The notes under the pieces are model-generated. The model made no database searches. It was given only the letters and a program-made list of their open reading frames with translations, and was not told the origin of the DNA. Positions 60,882-64,000 of a DNA stretch of 64,000 bases are shown here, piece after piece. This stretch comes from Candidatus Thiothrix putei. Lineage in GTDB: Bacteria; Pseudomonadota; Gammaproteobacteria; Thiotrichales; Thiotrichaceae. The number at the start of each line of letters is the position of its first letter. The stretch's first letter is position 1. Both the position numbers and the translations under genes were made by a program. The stretch lies in contig CP124756.1 of NCBI GenBank assembly GCA_029972225.1, positions 1,594,001 to 1,658,000 on the forward strand, given 5' to 3'.

Positions 60882-62111
60882 TTAATTGCGGTGATGGACG
60901 TCACATTCTGCTAACCATGCTACAAACTGGTTGGCTAATTGATTACGGTCGAATTCAGCTTCCGCTAGTTTACGAGCATTGATACCCATCTGTTGAAGTT
61001 GGTGTCGGTTAGAAGCTGCTTGTTCCAAAGCATCGGCGAAGGCTTCTGGATTATTCGGTGGAACAGCAAAGCCACACTGATGTGTGGTAATCATTTCTGA
61101 GAGCCAACCGGGGTAGTTGTTAAGTACAGGTAAGCCAGCAGCAATATAATCAAAAAATTTGTTGGGGGATGTACCGTAATAAAACGCGGGGACATTCGCC
61201 AAAATTTGTAAGCCAATATCGGTGCTTGCCATGAGACCAGCAAGTTTCTGTTTATCGACAGGTGGGTGAAAAATAATGCTATCCAAACCTTCTTGCTGGG
61301 TACGTACCTGTAAGGCTGGTTTGAGTTTGCCTTGACCGATCATTACGAGTTTGATGTCGTTGCGCCCACGTTGCTTTAGAACAGCAGCCGCATCCAGTAG
61401 CGAATCCAGACCATTAGCCATGCCGTGTGTGCCAGTGAAAACTGCCATCAGGTCGGATGAGGCAACACCTTCTGGTCGCCAGGGTTGCGATTTATCGGCA
61501 AACAGGGGGAGATCGCAGCCGTTTGGGATCATCGCGATTTGTTCGCGTTTTACACCGCGTTTGGCGATACCATCAACAATCCCCGGTGAGAGACCAATCA
61601 AACGGTGTGCGGAACGGTAGGATGCCCATTCCAGCACGCCCATGAGCCAGAGAACAACAGGATTTTTGATCACCCCCATTTCACGTGGCAATTCAGGCCA
61701 TAGGTCGCGAACTTCAAAAACAAAGGGTTTGCGGCGTAGCCAGCGAGCAAAGATACCGGGAATACCTGCGGTTAGTGGGGTTGTGGTGGCAAATAGCACA
61801 TCGTAAGATTGTGTGAAAGCTAGTCTGATGCTTTTCATAGCAAAGCTTAGGAATAGCCAAGTGCGCTTGAGGAAGCTGTCATGATTAGAGTAGGCAAGGT
61901 TGAATTCGATGATACGAATGCCATCGACAACCCCCTCGCGCCGCCCACCTTCAAATGTATTGCTTAGCCCTGTATTGCCACCACCGTAGCTACCGCAAAC
62001 CATGGTTACTTCATGCCCGTGTTCAAGAAGTTTACGTGCCATTGCATAAGAACGAATGCCTGTTGAGCCTTTGGGAGTTGAGAAGTGTTGGTGAAAATAT
62101 AAAACTTTCAT
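60882..62111 (-). CDS. Glycosyltransferase family 4 (WbuB-like)
   Basis: A 409-residue GT-B transferase. The N-terminal VLYFHQHFSTPKGSTGIRSY and the C-terminal SPNKFFDYIAAGLPVLNNYPG are typical of WbuB-type enzymes; the E-x7-E region is in the latter half. It probably adds the second sugar (often an N-acetylfucosamine or similar) to the lipid-linked first sugar. Its ATG overlaps the heparinase-family stop (ATGA). Confidence 0.9.
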   Translation of the reverse strand: MKVLYFHQHFSTPKGSTGIRSYAMARKLLEHGHEVTMVCGSYGGGNTGLSNTFEGGRREGVVDGIRIIEFNLAYSNHDSFLKRTWLFLSFAMKSIRLAFTQSYDVLFATTTPLTAGIPGIFARWLRRKPFVFEVRDLWPELPREMGVIKNPVVLWLMGVLEWASYRSAHRLIGLSPGIVDGIAKRGVKREQIAMIPNGCDLPLFADKSQPWRPEGVASSDLMAVFTGTHGMANGLDSLLDAAAVLKQRGRNDIKLVMIGQGKLKPALQVRTQQEGLDSIIFHPPVDKQKLAGLMASTDIGLQILANVPAFYYGTSPNKFFDYIAAGLPVLNNYPGWLSEMITTHQCGFAVPPNNPEAFADALEQAASNRHQLQQMGINARKLAEAEFDRNQLANQFVAWLAECDVHHRN

Positions 62112-63934
62112 GAGTTGAAATGATATTCCGTGGTTAGTTCACCCGCTTGGTGTATTTCAACTTCCAGTACGGGCAAGGTTGTTTTTTGTAAGTAGTAGCG
62201 TGATTCCCAGCCTTGGGTGATTTCCATGCGAAGTATAGGGACAGAACTTCTTATGGTTATTCGATGATTACCATTGCTGATACCGGATTCATCTAAAACC
62301 CAAGTACTAGGTTGAAGTCGCCAGCGCAACACGGCTTTATGCGTGAAGCCTGAAACAGTATCTTTAATGCTGAGTGTATTGATTGATAATGTAACTGTGC
62401 GGTGATGAGCGGCTCCTTGGTAGTCACAATACCCCGCTGCTGTGCTGACGATGCCATGTTGTTCATGCACGGGAATAACATCGTTAGCTTTTAACCATTC
62501 GCCAAACAAGAAGCGGCTTAATCGTGGCATTTGGTCGCGGTCATCAAACTGGATGGTGTTATGGCTGGCTGTTCCGCCAAAGTATTGGGTGGTTTCATCA
62601 CCTGCGTTGTAGCTGTATGTACCTGCATCGCGTAACAAGTTTTGCCCAGCTACCCATAAATCGACATGTAGTGCATCTGCTTGACTGGGGCGGAATCGAA
62701 AGCAAGGGAACCGTAGCAAGGCAAAGTGATTGCCCTGTCGCATTAAACTGTAACCACCATTGGCAAAATGAATGGATCGAGGTGGTTCTGTCAATGTTTG
62801 TGGTATTGGGATGCCTAACCAGTGTAAAGGAGTCTTCAAATCGCCTTTACTCGAATAAACCCAACGATGACAAAACAAGGCCATTGCCAACTGCACGGCG
62901 GGGCGGAAATCTCGGTAGTCAATGTCATTCAATGGTAATAGACGTGCGCCGTCATTTGCACCCAAGTTAGGGGCATCACCTGTTTCGGCTTGGGTCATTT
63001 GGTAAAGCCAGTTTGTTGCCCGTTGGAGTTGTTGGTAGAGTTGGGCAGAAAAGGTTGGCAGATTTAAGCATCTGCGCCAGTGTTCTGCCATGCTGTAGGT
63101 ATCGAGCATGACACGGTGATAATTGACAGAGTACTGGCTGAAGCTACCATCAACTTCGATCAGGCGTTTGGCACGGTTTTCCAGCCACTTGATGCCTAAC
63201 CGCTGCCATTTCTTGCCATCGCTATCACCTAAATAGTGTAACCAACTGCCACCAATAAACAAGGCGGCAGCTTCGGATGTGCCGTGATTGTTATCTTGGG
63301 CAATTGCATAGTGAATGGTTGGGGCAATGCGTTGCAGGTGTGCTTTGATGAGTGTTTGTAATGCTGGGCTGGCCTGCTGGTGTTGCTGCAAGAGTAGAGC
63401 AGCAAATGCGAGGTGCATGACGCGGATGGAAGTTTCTTGCCCGCATTTCCAATTAACCCCGTAGTAAGCTGGGTTGTGGGTACACCAGTCAGATAGCCAG
63501 TGGTTTAAGTTATCTAGTGCTGTTTCGTTACCTTGGAGGGCTTGTTGGGCAAAGTGTATAACCCAGTCAAAACGGGAGGCTTCCCAGACAGTTTTGATGT
63601 CGCCGAGTTTGGGATCGAAGTCGGGAATTTGCCACCAAGGTAGGTTCGCTTGCGCTGTTACGCTATTGAAGGAATTTTGATGCCAGTTTGGGGGGGCGCG
63701 GTGTTGGGTGGTGTGCCAGCCGAAGTAGGTGAGAGGATACTCTCCCCCATCCCCGACCCTTCCCCCGCGAGGGGTGAAGGGAGTGAAAAAGGTATCATCA
63801 ATCGGTAACTGTGCCCGTATACGTCTGACTGGGTTGATGCCCAGTTTTACGCTTAAACGATAACCTAAAACCCGTGATAGGTTGGGAATGCCCAACGCCA
63901 GTATGGTGCGGGCTTTGCTGCGTTGTGAGTTCAC
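62108..63934 (-). CDS. Heparinase II/III-family protein
   Basis: A 608-residue protein. The helical (alpha/alpha) toroid domain includes NHGTSEAAALFIGGSWLHYL, SQYSVNYHRVMLDTY and GANDGARLLPL. The C-terminal beta-sandwich has RPSQADALHVDLWVAGQNLL and YNAGDETTQYFGGTASHNTI, the typical heparinase II/III-like block. Such proteins in exopolysaccharide loci are thought to be polysaccharide lyases or processing enzymes; no signal peptide is seen. GTG 63934 overlaps the upstream stop. Residues ~48-66 are encoded by a GC-rich palindromic repeat (see separate entry). Confidence 0.88.
   Translation of the reverse strand: MNSQRSKARTILALGIPNLSRVLGYRLSVKLGINPVRRIRAQLPIDDTFFTPFTPRGGRVGDGGEYPLTYFGWHTTQHRAPPNWHQNSFNSVTAQANLPWWQIPDFDPKLGDIKTVWEASRFDWVIHFAQQALQGNETALDNLNHWLSDWCTHNPAYYGVNWKCGQETSIRVMHLAFAALLLQQHQQASPALQTLIKAHLQRIAPTIHYAIAQDNNHGTSEAAALFIGGSWLHYLGDSDGKKWQRLGIKWLENRAKRLIEVDGSFSQYSVNYHRVMLDTYSMAEHWRRCLNLPTFSAQLYQQLQRATNWLYQMTQAETGDAPNLGANDGARLLPLNDIDYRDFRPAVQLAMALFCHRWVYSSKGDLKTPLHWLGIPIPQTLTEPPRSIHFANGGYSLMRQGNHFALLRFPCFRFRPSQADALHVDLWVAGQNLLRDAGTYSYNAGDETTQYFGGTASHNTIQFDDRDQMPRLSRFLFGEWLKANDVIPVHEQHGIVSTAAGYCDYQGAAHHRTVTLSINTLSIKDTVSGFTHKAVLRWRLQPSTWVLDESGISNGNHRITIRSSVPILRMEITQGWESRYYLQKTTLPVLEVEIHQAGELTTEYHFNS
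63735..63785. repeat. GC-rich dispersed-type repeat inside the heparinase-family gene
   Basis: The block TCTCCCCCATCCCCGACCCT and the following TTCCCCC-GCGA-GGGGTGAAGG make an imperfect hairpin within coding sequence. On the minus strand it encodes FTPRGGRVGDGGEYPLT in frame. The pattern resembles the C-rich repeats usually seen between bacterial genes, such as the palindrome at 22217, and looks like an in-frame insertion. Confidence 0.55.
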
Positions 63935-63999
63935 TGATTGCGTAGTTGTTCAGTGGCTTCGATAGTGATGCGGGCGACTTCAAAAATCTCTGCTGCTGG
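63931..63999 (-). CDS. C-terminal end of an upstream exopolysaccharide-locus gene (partial)
   Basis: A minus-strand frame enters from the right edge and ends AAEIFEVARITIEATEQLRN-Q before TGA. The stop overlaps the GTG start of the heparinase-family gene, so it is the previous gene of the same operon. The 22 visible residues are not enough to name it. Confidence 0.6.
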   Translation of the reverse strand, partial: PAAEIFEVARITIEATEQLRNQ

Positions 64000-64000
64000 A

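Overview
This 64 kb window looks like a chromosomal stretch of a gammaproteobacterium. Gene order and protein character (serC-serA-pheA next to a probable gyrA end; ndk, rlmN-pilF-rodZ-hisS-yfgM-bamB; yciB-yciI-ppiC; trpS-scpA-scpB; gnd-zwf-pgl) fit a Thiothrix-like member of the Thiotrichales, but the genus is an inference. No rRNA, tRNA or CRISPR array was seen.

Positions 1-31.5 kb are mostly ordinary core genome: serine and phenylalanine synthesis, an FNR-type regulator, an iron alcohol dehydrogenase, the outer-membrane assembly/cell-shape/translation cluster read leftward (12.6 to 6.2 kb), a lipoprotein resembling glycoside hydrolases, a leucyl aminopeptidase, a methyltransferase, a YgfZ/PpiC/YciI/YciB group, the trpS-scpAB operon and the oxidative pentose phosphate operon. 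Three things break the routine here: a uracil-DNA glycosylase gene with a frameshift (5.8 kb), a site-2 protease gene with an internal deletion through its HExxH motif (24.9 kb), and the absence of ispG and der from a cluster that usually carries them.

Positions 31.5-49.5 kb are accessory DNA and a gene graveyard. Truncated pieces of an MBL-fold hydrolase, an MFS transporter, a MoxR ATPase, a conserved hypothetical protein and a histidine kinase lie end to end, and the MoxR piece is split by a TnpB-only (IS1341-type) element. Then come a ribbon-helix-helix protein, a DUF1778/GNAT toxin-antitoxin pair, a two-gene unit made of a small membrane protein and an 836-residue TPR lipoprotein with eleven nearly identical 141-bp repeats, an AAA ATPase, an exported agmatine deiminase followed by a broken Tat-signal paralogue, and a uvrA stub. 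One small membrane-protein gene is split by two 1382-bp insertion sequences of the same type and cut off by an IS66 remnant, which itself carries an ISKra4-like element with an apparent -1 frameshift site.

Positions 49.5-64 kb form a leftward exopolysaccharide/capsule locus. PglF-, PglE- and PglD-like enzymes should make UDP-di-N-acetylbacillosamine, and a small PglC-like transferase should load that sugar onto undecaprenyl phosphate. A WbuB-like glycosyltransferase, an O-antigen-ligase-like polymerase, Wza-like and Wzc-like export proteins, a CpsB-type phosphatase and a heparinase-family protein complete the locus. A CRP-like palindrome lies in the only sizeable gap of this locus.
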